A stretch of 64,000 nucleotides of DNA, taken from JACRCG01 sp964524835 (GTDB taxonomy: Bacteria; Desulfobacterota; Desulfuromonadia; Geobacterales; Pseudopelobacteraceae). Shown piece by piece: positions 1 to 9,207 of this stretch (position 1 is its first letter; each line of letters begins with the position of its first letter). The translations under genes and the position numbers were made by a program. The DNA is taken from NCBI GenBank assembly GCA_964524835.1, contig CAZGEG010000009.1, positions 67,908 through 131,907 on the forward strand, read 5' to 3'. The notes under the pieces were generated by a model, which worked only from the letters and a program-made list of their open reading frames with translations, did no database searches and was not told the origin of the DNA.

Positions 1-491
1 ACAGCAACGAAAGACAGACGGCCGTAGGCGTCAATGCCTCCTACACCGCGGTCAAGAACCTGACCATAGCGGCGGACTACAAATTCTACAGCTACAAACA
101 GTCCGGCGACGCCTTGTATTTCGGCGGCAAGGCCACCTACTCCCTCCCGGAAGTGCTTGTGGTCGGTGCGGGCCTCCATCGCATGGAGGGTGAAATCGAC
201 AAGTTGCGCTATGTCGAGTTCCGAGCCTTTGCCTCCAAGAAAATCGGTCCTGCCGACCTGACGATTGACGCAATCAACGTAAACTACGACAAGGAAATCA
301 ACGGCAACAGAAACAGCTATGCGATCACCGGAGCAGCCCTTTACGAGGTCAACCGGAAGTTGAAAGTCGGGGCCGATGTTGAATACTCGAGAAATCCCGA
401 TTTTGACCGCGAGACTCGCGCTCTCGTCAAGGCGATCTACACGTTTGACTCAAAGTTTGCTGCTGAGGGGGGGACAAAGAGTGAAAAATAA
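1..491 (+). CDS. Outer-membrane beta-barrel porin of an electron-transfer conduit (3' end only)
   Basis: The reading frame is open from base 3 to the TAA at 489-491, so only the last ~162 residues are present. The protein shows alternating hydrophobic and polar residues in short strands separated by charged turns (for example YEVNRKLKVGADVEYSRN), typical of transmembrane beta-strands, and has no heme motif in this part. It is followed directly, with an 11-base overlap, by a pentaheme lipoprotein and further cytochrome genes. From that context it is inferred to be the porin that holds a periplasmic cytochrome across the outer membrane, as in MtrB, PioB and Ext-type barrels. The family cannot be assigned from the fragment. 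A sulfate or phosphate porin would look similar, but the cytochrome neighbours make that less likely. Confidence 0.7.
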   Translation, partial: SNERQTAVGVNASYTAVKNLTIAADYKFYSYKQSGDALYFGGKATYSLPEVLVVGAGLHRMEGEIDKLRYVEFRAFASKKIGPADLTIDAINVNYDKEINGNRNSYAITGAALYEVNRKLKVGADVEYSRNPDFDRETRALVKAIYTFDSKFAAEGGTKSEK

Positions 492-924
492 AATTGTAAT
501 CATGTCAATTCTTCTGCTGATGATGAGCCTGCTGTACGCCTGCGCCAACACCACCAGTCTGCCGCGTACACACCCTGAAGACGTCAGCAAGCTGGGTCTG
601 CCCGACTGCACGGCATGCCACAGCGACTCGTGGGGAGCCATGAACCACCGCGCTCCCGACTTTATGGCCAAGCATCGCTTCTATGCCTCTTCGTCCCGTC
701 AGGCATGCAGCTCCTGCCACCAGGAATCATTCTGCAGCGACTGCCACTCCCGCAAGGAAGAAATTAAGCCGAGTGACAAGTTCAGCAGTTCGCCCGAGCG
801 TACTCTTCCTCACCGTGGTGATTATCTCAGCCAGCACAAGATCGACGGCAGGGTAAATCCGGTCAGCTGTGTCAAATGTCACGGCCGCCAGAATAATGAG
901 AGGTGCGCGTCATGCCATCGATAA
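481..924 (+). CDS. Pentaheme c-type cytochrome lipoprotein
   Basis: Protein of 147 aa with five CxxCH motifs (CTACH, CSSCH, CSDCH, CVKCH, CASCH), the last at the extreme C terminus. The N terminus is a hydrophobic signal ending in a lipobox (SLLYAC), so it should be exported and lipid-anchored. I chose the GTG at 481 because a purine-rich GAGGGGGG sits just upstream and the start overlaps the porin stop, which suggests translational coupling; the longer reading from 376 would lie inside the porin gene. Together with the porin it would be the heme wire of an outer-membrane conduit. Small pentaheme lipoproteins of this kind are known in Geobacter ext clusters, but I cannot name an orthologue. 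Which face of the outer membrane it is anchored to is not decided by the sequence. Confidence 0.85.
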   Translation: MKNKIVIMSILLLMMSLLYACANTTSLPRTHPEDVSKLGLPDCTACHSDSWGAMNHRAPDFMAKHRFYASSSRQACSSCHQESFCSDCHSRKEEIKPSDKFSSSPERTLPHRGDYLSQHKIDGRVNPVSCVKCHGRQNNERCASCHR

Positions 925-1490
925 AACCATCTCATGTAATAGTTACCGCTCTCCTGGCCCTGGCGCTTGGCGGCTGCGGCGACAAGAACGACAAAGCGGT
1001 TTTCAGCCCCGTAGGCGGACACTCTTCAGATTGGGCTACGGCTCACAAAACATCGGCCAAGAATGACCTTGAAACGTGCGTGGAATGTCATGGGTCGAAC
1101 CTGGACGGCGGCATAGCAAAAGTATCCTGCACTCTATGCCACCTGGGTAACGCAGGGGCGATTCACCCGGCGCAATGGGGGAACTTCGCCTATGCAAGGC
1201 ACAAAGCCTTTGTCGCTGCAAACGGCACCTCAAGCTGCGCCAATGCCGCCTGCCACGGCGCTGCGCTGGCAGGAGTCGACAGGTCGCCGAACTGCGCCAC
1301 CAGGTGCCATATTGGGGGGGCGTTCAATAAACATCCTGCTGACTGGACGAATATCTCCAGTCACAAAAACTACCTGAGCACGATTGCAAACGTCTCCACT
1401 TCGTGCAAGACATCCGCCTGTCACGGAACCGACGGCAAAGGGGTGTTTTTGAGCGGTCCCGCGTGCGACCAGTGTCATTCAATGAAATAA
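912..1490 (+). CDS. Lipoprotein with CX4CH/CxxCH heme-like motifs (Geobacter C4xC type)
   Basis: Protein of 192 aa with a lipoprotein signal (LALALGGCG). The ATG at 912 is preferred over the GTG at 903 because GAGAGG lies about 8 bases upstream of it. Cysteine-histidine motifs alternate in spacing: CVECH, CTLCH, then CANAACH (CX4CH), CATRCH (CX3CH), CKTSACH (CX4CH) and CDQCH. Alternation of CX4CH and CxxCH is the hallmark of a domain described in Geobacter sulfurreducens (TIGR01904, C4xC...C2xCH). At least three sites have standard spacing for heme c; heme attachment at the X3 and X4 sites is uncertain. It overlaps the preceding cytochrome by 13 bases and so belongs to the same conduit operon, probably as an outer-membrane or extracellular electron carrier. 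Confidence 0.8.
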   Translation: MPSIKPSHVIVTALLALALGGCGDKNDKAVFSPVGGHSSDWATAHKTSAKNDLETCVECHGSNLDGGIAKVSCTLCHLGNAGAIHPAQWGNFAYARHKAFVAANGTSSCANAACHGAALAGVDRSPNCATRCHIGGAFNKHPADWTNISSHKNYLSTIANVSTSCKTSACHGTDGKGVFLSGPACDQCHSMK

Positions 1491-1537
1491 CTCTATCAGG
1501 CCGCAATCATGTTGTCTGGGTAAGGAAGGAGAATTCA

Positions 1538-3049
1538 ATGCACAAAATTTTGAAGAGGTTTCTGGCTTTGGCCTTACTGGCCTGTTTCCCTCTTGTTTTT
1601 TCCGCATGTGGTGGAGGCGGCGGGGGTGACGGCGGAAGTGTCGAGATGACCACGATCTCCGGCATCGCCGTGAAAGGCCCGATTAAAGGGGCTTTGGTGC
1701 GGGTGTACAAGCTGAGAAGCGACGGGACGACGGGTGAACTGCTTGGTAACGGCATCTCCGGAAATGACGGCGCCTATGCTATCCAGGTTCCCAAAGCAAA
1801 AGCGGTTGCCCCGCTTCTCGTCACAGTCACCGGACAGACAGGCGCATCGTATGCGAGCGAGTCAACGGGAACTGATGTCATATTTTCAACGGCAGAAACG
1901 TTCAACGCTGCTCTTGATACGTTCGACACCAATAAAAGCTACACGGTCAGTCCGCTGACAGATGCGTCATATCAGCAGTTGCAGAAGTTTCTGACCGGAA
2001 GTCCATCTTCCGCTGTCGATGCAAAAATCGTCAGTGCAGCAAATGCCAGAGTCGCAACTCTGTATAACGTGGCCGACATTCTGTCCAATCCGGCCACCGA
2101 CCCTTCCTACGCAGCTGCGCTTAAAATCATCGATCAGATGATAGTTGACTCGAAAGTTAATGGCGCAACCAATACGCTGCAGACGATGAATCTCATAAAT
2201 CTGGCGTTTGTTGATGTGAATACCCAGGCGTATCAGCGGTATCGTACTGCTCTTGTTGCCGCTGCGACCGCGGTTATAGCGAGAGAGCCTTCTATTGCTG
2301 CGGTCGTTAACGCAATACTTGCGACGGCTGCCAATCCGCCGGCTGAACCCGACTTTACCGACACCACCGCTCCGAATGCCGTCACGAATCTGAGAGCGTT
2401 CCCAGCCGCAGAAACGGCCACAACAAGTTCCGTCACCCTCACCTGGACGGCAGCAACCACATCAGGCCGAAACCGGGTTACCGGTTATGAGGTTTATCGT
2501 GACGGCAACAAAATCGCCTCTGTTACGGCAGTAGGCTACGTTGACAAGCCTTTGGCGCCGTCAACTACGTATAAATATTTTGTGGTTGCCTTCGATGCCG
2601 CCGCGAACCGTTCGGCTGCAAGCGCTGAAGTCACCGCGACAACGCCCGCGGCTCCGAATCTTAATGTGACTATTGGAGGCCAGCTTTCCCCTGGAATACT
2701 GGCCCTGCCGCAAAATGACATTGCAGCGCCAACCGCTCCGGCCAACTTGGCTGCATCTACATCCGCCCTGAATGCAACTTCCAGTTCGGTGCAGCTCTCA
2801 TGGAGCGCTTCGGCAGACAATATCGCCGTGACCGGCTATGAAGTATTCCGGGATGGCAACAAGATCAGCACGGTGACGCAACCAGGTTACACGGATCCAT
2901 CAGTTACCTCCAACGTTACCTATGTCTATACCGTCAGGTCATTTGACGCTGCCGGAAACCGCTCTGTTGCAAGCAACCAGGTGTCGGTGAATCCGCCTCC
3001 CGCATCACTTGGGGTGACGGTCGGTGGTCAGGTGCTGACACCACCTTAG
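1538..3049 (+). CDS. Surface lipoprotein with two fibronectin type III domains
   Basis: Protein of 503 aa. The start ATG at 1538 follows AAGGAAGGAG by about 6 bases; the same frame open further upstream overlaps the previous gene and is not needed. A lipobox (VFSAC) is followed by a glycine run, a typical tether. Residues ~25-270 hold a carboxypeptidase-regulatory-like beta fold (SGIAVKGPIKGALVRVY) and a helical stretch. Two fibronectin type III repeats follow, each with VTGYEVYRDGNKI or a close variant and a final region rich in Ala and Pro. There are no heme motifs. Such modules usually mediate protein-protein or mineral/polysaccharide contact at the cell surface. Lying between cytochrome genes, it may scaffold the extracellular cytochrome; that role is inferred. 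Confidence 0.8.
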   Translation: MHKILKRFLALALLACFPLVFSACGGGGGGDGGSVEMTTISGIAVKGPIKGALVRVYKLRSDGTTGELLGNGISGNDGAYAIQVPKAKAVAPLLVTVTGQTGASYASESTGTDVIFSTAETFNAALDTFDTNKSYTVSPLTDASYQQLQKFLTGSPSSAVDAKIVSAANARVATLYNVADILSNPATDPSYAAALKIIDQMIVDSKVNGATNTLQTMNLINLAFVDVNTQAYQRYRTALVAAATAVIAREPSIAAVVNAILATAANPPAEPDFTDTTAPNAVTNLRAFPAAETATTSSVTLTWTAATTSGRNRVTGYEVYRDGNKIASVTAVGYVDKPLAPSTTYKYFVVAFDAAANRSAASAEVTATTPAAPNLNVTIGGQLSPGILALPQNDIAAPTAPANLAASTSALNATSSSVQLSWSASADNIAVTGYEVFRDGNKISTVTQPGYTDPSVTSNVTYVYTVRSFDAAGNRSVASNQVSVNPPPASLGVTVGGQVLTPP

Positions 3050-3237
3050 CTCCAGGGGTAAGATCCGCCGGCCGATGCGAAAAGCAACTTCCATCGATAT
3101 TCCGGCAGCAGCGAAACTATTCAGTTAACACTCGGATTTACATTTTATAAGAAAGGGGATGATTATCAGCAGCATAAACCCGGCATTTACCAGGCAGTTT
3201 ACCGAACAGCACAAAACCAGACAGGAGGAAAGTAATT

Positions 3238-6200
3238 ATGAGAAGTAAATTATGGTACATCGTAACGTTTGTAGCATTTGCCCTGTTACCTCTTGCAGGC
3301 TGTAGCGGCAGTGGTTCTAGCGCCGCAAAAGTTACGGAAAAGGGCACTGAAGTTACGGTCAGCGGCAATGTTGACGCCAAAGCTTCCGGCAAAAGCGTGT
3401 TTTTGTCAGCTACGTCAGCAAATGCTGCGAACAATGTCTTCGTTTATGATGCCCTCAACGGAGCGCAGCTCGGTTCAGCCGCCATCGGCAGTGACGGCAG
3501 CTTCAGCAATCTCACGTTCACCCTGCCGACAACCAAGACGGTTCTGGTATTCAAGGCCATTGTTGCCCAGGGAACCTTCCGCAGTGTCGTGCCGATCGAT
3601 CTGAGCAACCCTCCGGCGGCCGGAACCGTCACGGGCAGCAACCCGATCAGCATCGTTATCAGCCAGGACAGCACTAATGTAACATCCATCACATCCAGCA
3701 TGCTCGGTCTTGCCGGTCTGCTGGGTGATACCGGCATGACGCTTGCTTCCGCCGGAAAGACCTACGCAGAAGCAGCCAAGATTGTCGTTGACTTCGGCGG
3801 CCAGCAGCTGGCATACGGCGGAACCGGCCTTGCCCTGAGCGGCAAGTTCAGCAGCGCAGCGCTGCTCCCCGCGCTGGATGCCAACAACCTGGACGGCAGC
3901 GAACTGAACAACATGATCCTGGACGGTTCGATTACCTCCGTTGCCATTCCGGGCAACAAGCCGATCGTCAGCTTCCAGGTAGTCAACAAGGCTACCGGGA
4001 AAGGCGTCAGAGGGCTCAAAACCTTCAACCTCGTGATCGCCCAGCTCAAGCCGGGCGTTGCCGGCGCTCCTTCCGAGTGGCTGAGCTACATGGTGACCGC
4101 AACATCACGCCCCGGTACTGATGTTGCTACAAACCTCACTGCAAACCCACCCGTTATCGGCTACACCGTAATCGATAACGGTGACGGTTCATACTCTGTC
4201 GTCTTTGCAAAAGACATCAAGACAACCACCGGCCCGACAGTTACATATGACGCCAGCCTGACCCACCGCATTATGGTCGGCATCCGCACAACGCCTTCGG
4301 TTGTTACGCAGCAGAACGGCGTCAACCTGAGCAACTTCTACAACGAGAAATACTTCATCAAGGACTTTATCCCCGCTACTCCGGCTGTTGCTCCGACGGA
4401 AATGCGCGACATGACCACCACCGAATCCTGTAACGAGTGCCACGGCAAAATCGGCGTGACCACTCCTCACGGCGGTCGCGGCGATGTGAAATACTGCATG
4501 ATGTGCCATACTTCACAGCGTGCGATCGGTCGCACGAATTCCGCCTCTGTTGCAGGCGTATTTACCGGTACGACCTATATTACCGACGGTGAAGTTTCCG
4601 GCGATTTTGTCACCATGATTCACAAGATTCACATGGGCAGCAAACTCACCAAGACCGGCTATGACTACGCCGGCGTAAAATTCAACAATATCGTTTATCC
4701 CAAGAATGTCGACAACTGCCGCCAGTGCCACAAGGGCGACACCACGGCACAACTGGCTCTTGCTCCACAGGCCAATAACTGGAAAGAAAAACCGAGCCGT
4801 AAATCCTGCGGTTCCTGCCATGACAACATCAACTTCGCCACCGGCGCCAATGCAAAAGTCGGCGGAACAGCACATGCCGCACAAACTTCCGATGAATTCT
4901 GCGTAGGCTGCCACGGCACGGCCGGTTTTATCCCGGTTGAAACTTCCCACGCATCGGAAAACGCAACGGTTAACAACCCGATTACCAAGGCCGGTCTGAC
5001 CAACTTCTACTACGAAGTCTCCAGCGCCGTTGTAGATCCGGTCACCAACAATCTGTCCATCAAATTCCGGATCCAGCAAAATACCGGTTCGCTTACCGCT
5101 GCCAAAAACAATGTGGTATTTGACGGCAACGCCACAAATCCGCTGGTCGGCTACACCGGCGGCCCCAGCTTCCTGCTGGCCTACTACCAGAATACCGCCA
5201 ACCAGCCCGCCGCCACCAATTCCGCGGACTACAACAACCTGGGTGTGAAAGCCGCCCAGCCGAAAACCGTATCCATCGGCCAACTGATTGGTACTCCTTC
5301 CGGCGCCCGCGGCACCCTCGGCGCACCAGACGCCAGCGGTTTCTATACCGCGGTCGTCAACTCCGCATTCGCCTTCCCTGCTGGGTCAACCCTGCGTGCC
5401 GTAGGCCTGCAGGGCTACTTTACCCAGGCTGCCGGCACCGGCGGCATCACTGTCGCAACCGGCCGCCACGCCCTTTCGGCGGTCAAGCCCGTAACCGGCG
5501 ATGCGGTGCGCCGTGAAGTCATCGATTCAACCAAATGCGGCAATTGCCACGAGTGGTTCGAAGGGCATGGCGGCAACCGCGTGGCCGGTTTGGGCACGGT
5601 TGGTCAGTCCATCTGTACCCTCTGCCACGTGCCGAACCTCTCCACCAGCGGTCGCGGCATCCAGCAATCGCTGCTGCAGTTTATCGTAGACAACCCTGTC
5701 GGCACTTCGCTGGCAGCGGTGACAAACTTCCTCAGCACCGCCAACCCGCAGGCCAGCTTCAGCGGCACTGTCAGCGCAGAAGCCAAGGCAGCCAACACCG
5801 CTCTGGTTGCGGCTCTGGGTAACGATCCAACCCTGTATCCCGAAGCTTCCAACAACTTCAAGGATATGATTCACGGTGTTCATGCCGGCAGCAACTCGCT
5901 GGTTGTGGGAACTTCACTCCAGTTCGTCCGCGACAGAAGCACCAGCGGCGAATTCGAGTATAACTTTGACTTCGTCACGTTCCCAGGGGTCCTCAAGGAC
6001 TGCAGGGCGTGCCACAAAGACTTCCCTGTCAGCGCCACCAATCCGGCCGTTGACGCCTCCAAAGCAACCTACACCAGCATTCCGGCCGGCGTACAGTCAA
6101 GTACCCAGGTCACAACATCCGGTGTTCCATTGACGCTGCAGACCGCACCGGGCGTAGGCAACAACGTGACGCAGGTTGACGCCGACCGCAAGAGCCTGCC

Positions 6201-6420
6201 GAACGCGCAGGATCTGGTCAACACCCCGTTCACGGCCACCTGCAAGGCGTGCCACAGCAGACCGAATGCCCTGGCCCACTTCAAGACCATGGGCGGTTCC
6301 GTCAACGTACCACGCAGCCAGGCAGACCCGAACGCGGAAGCGTGTGTGACCTGCCACGGCACAACCGGACCGAACGCAATCTGGAATGTTCACCGGTTCT
6401 CGGTGGTATCGGAAGACTAA
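3238..6420 (+). CDS. OmcA/MtrC-family decaheme c-type cytochrome lipoprotein
   Basis: Protein of 1060 aa starting at the ATG behind a strong ACAGGAGGAAAG site. It has a lipoprotein signal (LLPLAGCSG), a long beta-rich N-terminal half without heme, then ten CxxCH motifs: CNECH, CMMCH, CRQCH, CGSCH and CVGCH in one group, a ~190-residue beta domain, then CGNCH, CTLCH, CRACH, CKACH and CVTCH. The 5+5 pentaheme arrangement separated by a beta domain is the architecture of OmcA/MtrC proteins, which sit on the outside of the outer membrane and pass electrons to minerals or other acceptors. It is longer than the Shewanella members (about 670-740 aa), mainly because of the N-terminal region. It ends the porin-cytochrome cluster. 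Confidence 0.93.
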   Translation: MRSKLWYIVTFVAFALLPLAGCSGSGSSAAKVTEKGTEVTVSGNVDAKASGKSVFLSATSANAANNVFVYDALNGAQLGSAAIGSDGSFSNLTFTLPTTKTVLVFKAIVAQGTFRSVVPIDLSNPPAAGTVTGSNPISIVISQDSTNVTSITSSMLGLAGLLGDTGMTLASAGKTYAEAAKIVVDFGGQQLAYGGTGLALSGKFSSAALLPALDANNLDGSELNNMILDGSITSVAIPGNKPIVSFQVVNKATGKGVRGLKTFNLVIAQLKPGVAGAPSEWLSYMVTATSRPGTDVATNLTANPPVIGYTVIDNGDGSYSVVFAKDIKTTTGPTVTYDASLTHRIMVGIRTTPSVVTQQNGVNLSNFYNEKYFIKDFIPATPAVAPTEMRDMTTTESCNECHGKIGVTTPHGGRGDVKYCMMCHTSQRAIGRTNSASVAGVFTGTTYITDGEVSGDFVTMIHKIHMGSKLTKTGYDYAGVKFNNIVYPKNVDNCRQCHKGDTTAQLALAPQANNWKEKPSRKSCGSCHDNINFATGANAKVGGTAHAAQTSDEFCVGCHGTAGFIPVETSHASENATVNNPITKAGLTNFYYEVSSAVVDPVTNNLSIKFRIQQNTGSLTAAKNNVVFDGNATNPLVGYTGGPSFLLAYYQNTANQPAATNSADYNNLGVKAAQPKTVSIGQLIGTPSGARGTLGAPDASGFYTAVVNSAFAFPAGSTLRAVGLQGYFTQAAGTGGITVATGRHALSAVKPVTGDAVRREVIDSTKCGNCHEWFEGHGGNRVAGLGTVGQSICTLCHVPNLSTSGRGIQQSLLQFIVDNPVGTSLAAVTNFLSTANPQASFSGTVSAEAKAANTALVAALGNDPTLYPEASNNFKDMIHGVHAGSNSLVVGTSLQFVRDRSTSGEFEYNFDFVTFPGVLKDCRACHKDFPVSATNPAVDASKATYTSIPAGVQSSTQVTTSGVPLTLQTAPGVGNNVTQVDADRKSLPNAQDLVNTPFTATCKACHSRPNALAHFKTMGGSVNVPRSQADPNAEACVTCHGTTGPNAIWNVHRFSVVSED

Positions 6421-6487
6421 TCAGCAAAGAAACAGAGTAAGATAATATCTCCGGGGCACAACTCAACGTGCCCCGGCGTTTAAACGA

Positions 6488-6523
6488 GAAACCCTCCGCG
6501 GCAGTCCTGCCGCGGAGGGTTTC
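6488..6523 (+). terminator. Strong hairpin terminator after the cytochrome cluster
   Basis: Perfect 16-base inverted repeat with arms GAAACCCTCCGCGGCA and TGCCGCGGAGGGTTTC and a 4-base loop. It lies 67 bases after the decaheme stop. There is only a short T-containing tail, so termination is likely but not a textbook U-tract case. Confidence 0.75.
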
Positions 6524-6581
6524 TGATTTAGGTGGAGAAAACAGTTTCAGGCATTGCCTTAATCTGGTATGGATATACTCC

Positions 6582-7529
6582 ATGAAAAAATTAATTCTTT
6601 ACACATTGCTGGCATTCATCGCTTATCTTGCATACGTCACCATTTCCCTGGTTCTGCTGCCGCCGGTCGCCGCTCTGGCCGACAAGAAGTTCACCGCCAC
6701 CATTCAGGTCAAGGATTGGCAGGGCGACTTTCACGACTTTGTCGTCGGTCCGAAAAACCGCTACTGGACGCCGTCGGGAAGAATCCCGGCCGAGATGAAA
6801 TGGGCGGTGATTCTGGCGGAGGACGCCAACTTCTACAAGCATGAAGGCTTCGATGTCAAAGCCATCAAGAATGCGATCAAGTACGATCTGGAGAAGAAGA
6901 GCCTGAAGCGGGGCGCCTCGACCATTACCCAGCAGACCGCCAAGAACCTGTTCCTCTCCCGCGAGAAGACGATCACCCGCAAGCTGAAGGAAATATACCT
7001 GGCGTACCGGATGGAGCAGGAGCTTACCAAGGGGCGCATCATCGAGCTGTATCTGAACGTGGTCGAGCTGGGGCCGATGGTGTACGGCATCGGACATGGG
7101 GCGCAGTATTATTTCGGCAAGCCGGCATCAAGCCTGACGCCGCGCGAATGCGCCTTTCTGGCCGCCATGCTCCCCGGCCCGCGGGTGGCCTACAATCCCT
7201 ACAAGAACCTCGGCAAGGTGCTGAAGCGCTCCGATATGATCCTGCGGCTGCTGCGCCAGAAAGGTGTCCTTGGCGAAGGTGAGTATCAGGCCGCCCTGGC
7301 GGAGTCGCCCAATGTTGGCCGGTTGCAGAAGAAGATTGACGAGGTCATCAGCACCCCGCCGGTCTTTACAGCCTCGTCATCGGCCGGAATTGAAACGGTC
7401 GAAGTACCGGATGGGGAACAGCTGGAAAAAGTGCCGGAGGCGGAGAAAAATGCTTCAGGAGAACAGAAGGATTACGGCAGCACGCCCCAGCCACCCGTGC
7501 CGGTGGAGGCCGTTCCGGAGAATAAATAG
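6582..7529 (+). CDS. mtgA: Monofunctional biosynthetic peptidoglycan transglycosylase
   Basis: Protein of 315 aa of glycosyltransferase family 51, which polymerises lipid II into glycan strands in the periplasm. One N-terminal membrane segment (residues 3-25) is followed by the GT51 domain with the catalytic Glu motif AILAEDANFYKHEGFD, the motif RGASTITQQTAKNLFL and the second Glu region in KEIYLAYRMEQ. No transpeptidase domain follows, so it is monofunctional. A Pro/Glu-rich tail of ~70 residues beyond the usual MtgA length is probably disordered. The ATG at 6582 lacks a good ribosome site (GGTGGAG is ~45 bases away), so translation may be modest. It stands alone between the cytochrome cluster and the accessory island. 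Confidence 0.9.
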   Translation: MKKLILYTLLAFIAYLAYVTISLVLLPPVAALADKKFTATIQVKDWQGDFHDFVVGPKNRYWTPSGRIPAEMKWAVILAEDANFYKHEGFDVKAIKNAIKYDLEKKSLKRGASTITQQTAKNLFLSREKTITRKLKEIYLAYRMEQELTKGRIIELYLNVVELGPMVYGIGHGAQYYFGKPASSLTPRECAFLAAMLPGPRVAYNPYKNLGKVLKRSDMILRLLRQKGVLGEGEYQAALAESPNVGRLQKKIDEVISTPPVFTASSSAGIETVEVPDGEQLEKVPEAEKNASGEQKDYGSTPQPPVPVEAVPENK

Positions 7530-7722
7530 GGGCGGTATTCTCGTACGAATCGAAATACGAGAGGACCTGCGGGCCACTGGGCGAACCTGCCTTGTGGCCT
7601 GTTTTATGGAAAAAGGGTGGAGTTAAAATGGTGGCGTGGGTGGCGCGGGGTGGTGTATATAAGTGGTCTATAATTTGTAAAAGTTGTCTTACAGCGTCTT
7701 AAACCGATTGGGAACAAGAAGC

Positions 7723-8310
7723 ATGAGAAGGAAGCACAAGCAGCGTAGAAATATGGAATCAGCGCTTACCTGCAATGACGAGTTCACCCTGCCGAATTCG
7801 GATGCCCAGTTTGCCTTTATCGCAGGGTATACCGAAGGCGGCTTTCCGTACGGGACCACTTGGGATGAGTTGAGGGGAGAATGTTATATCGAGGATGTGT
7901 CGATGGCGGATAAAAAAGCCCCGAATACTACGTTTCGCGAGTGGGTGCCGGATTTAGATAAATGGCCGGGTTCATGGATGGGTGTCAAAGAAGACCTTGA
8001 ATACGGCAGGCAGATCTTTCCCTATTTTGAGCATTTCCTTCAGGAGTTGTATGATGAAGGCCTTTCCAGAAAGACCTTCGTCCAGTATCGGGATAATCTG
8101 TGGCTTCTTGGTGGCTCAATCATCACAGGGGTCTCAAACTACGAGGAACACCACATCGATCCGCTTAAAAAGTTGCATGATTCCGTGATTGCAGATGGTA
8201 TCCTTCCTGATCACCATGACCATATGAGTCGAGCCGAGTTAAATGCCTTTGCCAGGATGTGCCGCAAGTTCGAGAAGTTTCTTGATCAACAATATGGATC
8301 GCTTTTCTAA
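7723..8310 (+). CDS. Protein of unknown function at the island border
   Basis: Soluble protein of 195 aa with a basic N terminus (MRRKHKQRR). The ATG at 7723 is chosen over a TTG at 7684; an ATG at 7753 is also possible. A recognisable stretch is FAFIAGYTEGGFPYGTTWDE, which I recall only as a recurrent signature in proteins of unknown function. The middle is rich in Trp, Tyr and Asp, and the C terminus is helical with a His-rich turn (DHHDHM). It has no signal peptide or membrane segment. It precedes a TPR-like protein by 23 bases, so the two probably form an operon. No function can be assigned. Confidence 0.65.
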   Translation: MRRKHKQRRNMESALTCNDEFTLPNSDAQFAFIAGYTEGGFPYGTTWDELRGECYIEDVSMADKKAPNTTFREWVPDLDKWPGSWMGVKEDLEYGRQIFPYFEHFLQELYDEGLSRKTFVQYRDNLWLLGGSIITGVSNYEEHHIDPLKKLHDSVIADGILPDHHDHMSRAELNAFARMCRKFEKFLDQQYGSLF

Positions 8311-8333
8311 TAATGTCGGAGAGGTAAATGGGG

Positions 8334-9182
8334 ATGAAAAAGACCGTACAAAATGCCAGTGCGAGTAATAGGGCAACTCTCGAAAACATTGGGAACAAGG
8401 AGTGGCGATTCGTTGAGATTCCGTATGAAATGGAGATGAAGTTCAATGACCTGCTTGATGCACGGGATTTTGGCAGCGTTACTCCGGCGGAGATGGAGCG
8501 GCAACTCCGGGAGCTGTTGCATGAGGCTCCCAACTTTATCGATGTGTATCACCATCTGGCGATGCTCCTTAATCAGCGAGGGAAGAGTCAGGAGGCTCAG
8601 TTGCTGTGGCAGCAGGCGGTGAACATCGGCATGCAGTGTTTCATTGAACAGTTCAGTTCTGCCGGTAACAAGCTGGAATGGGGCTGGCTCGAAAACCGCC
8701 CCTTTTTGCGGTCCTATCATTCACTTGGTCTTCAATACATGGAAAACGGCAATACCGAGATGGCGCTCTCCATTTTCAAAACAATCTTATCCCTGAATCC
8801 GGGCGACAACCAGGGTGTCCGTGCGCTTGTGGTCGATTGCTGCCTGAAATTGAAAATGTACAAGGATGTCCTGGCGGTATGTAAGGATTCACAAGCTGAC
8901 CACATGGCCGAAACGATATACGGTCGCGTTCTGGCTCTTGTCGCCCTTAAGCAGCTGGTCAAGGCGGAAAAGGCTTTCAGGCAGGCGGTTGCTGTTTTAC
9001 CGCTGGTGGCGGCAGAAATTGTAAAGGCTCGTCATCCGCGACCGCGAAATATGGAAGAGGGGCGTTATACAGTTGGCGGTGCGGATCAGGCTTGGTATTA
9101 CTGGCGGGAGGCGGGGAAGTACTGGGAGGAGGTGCCGGGGGCGATTGAGTTTGTCAGGGAGGGGTTAAAAGGGCGGGGGTAG
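8334..9182 (+). CDS. Tetratricopeptide-like repeat protein
   Basis: About 282 aa. The ATG at 8334 has a GGAGAGG site with 9-base spacing; the ATG six bases earlier is too close to it. Helical pairs of TPR type are visible at residues ~55-90 (YHHLAMLLNQRGKSQEAQLL) and ~120-160 (YHSLGLQYMENGNTEMALSI, with LNPGD closing the repeat), with weaker copies after. Such repeats act as protein-binding scaffolds. The first ~50 residues and the Trp-rich C terminus are not recognised. Its partner may be the upstream 195-aa protein. No catalytic motif or membrane segment is seen. Confidence 0.75.
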   Translation: MKKTVQNASASNRATLENIGNKEWRFVEIPYEMEMKFNDLLDARDFGSVTPAEMERQLRELLHEAPNFIDVYHHLAMLLNQRGKSQEAQLLWQQAVNIGMQCFIEQFSSAGNKLEWGWLENRPFLRSYHSLGLQYMENGNTEMALSIFKTILSLNPGDNQGVRALVVDCCLKLKMYKDVLAVCKDSQADHMAETIYGRVLALVALKQLVKAEKAFRQAVAVLPLVAAEIVKARHPRPRNMEEGRYTVGGADQAWYYWREAGKYWEEVPGAIEFVREGLKGRG

Positions 9183-9207
9183 AGTGCGGTTTATTTGTTG
9201 AAAATTC

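Noticed and set aside
4513..5283. Long minus-strand frame of 256 aa inside the decaheme cytochrome gene
   Set aside because: The plus strand has ten ordered CxxCH motifs and a good start. The reverse product is Gly/Val-rich with no family resemblance.
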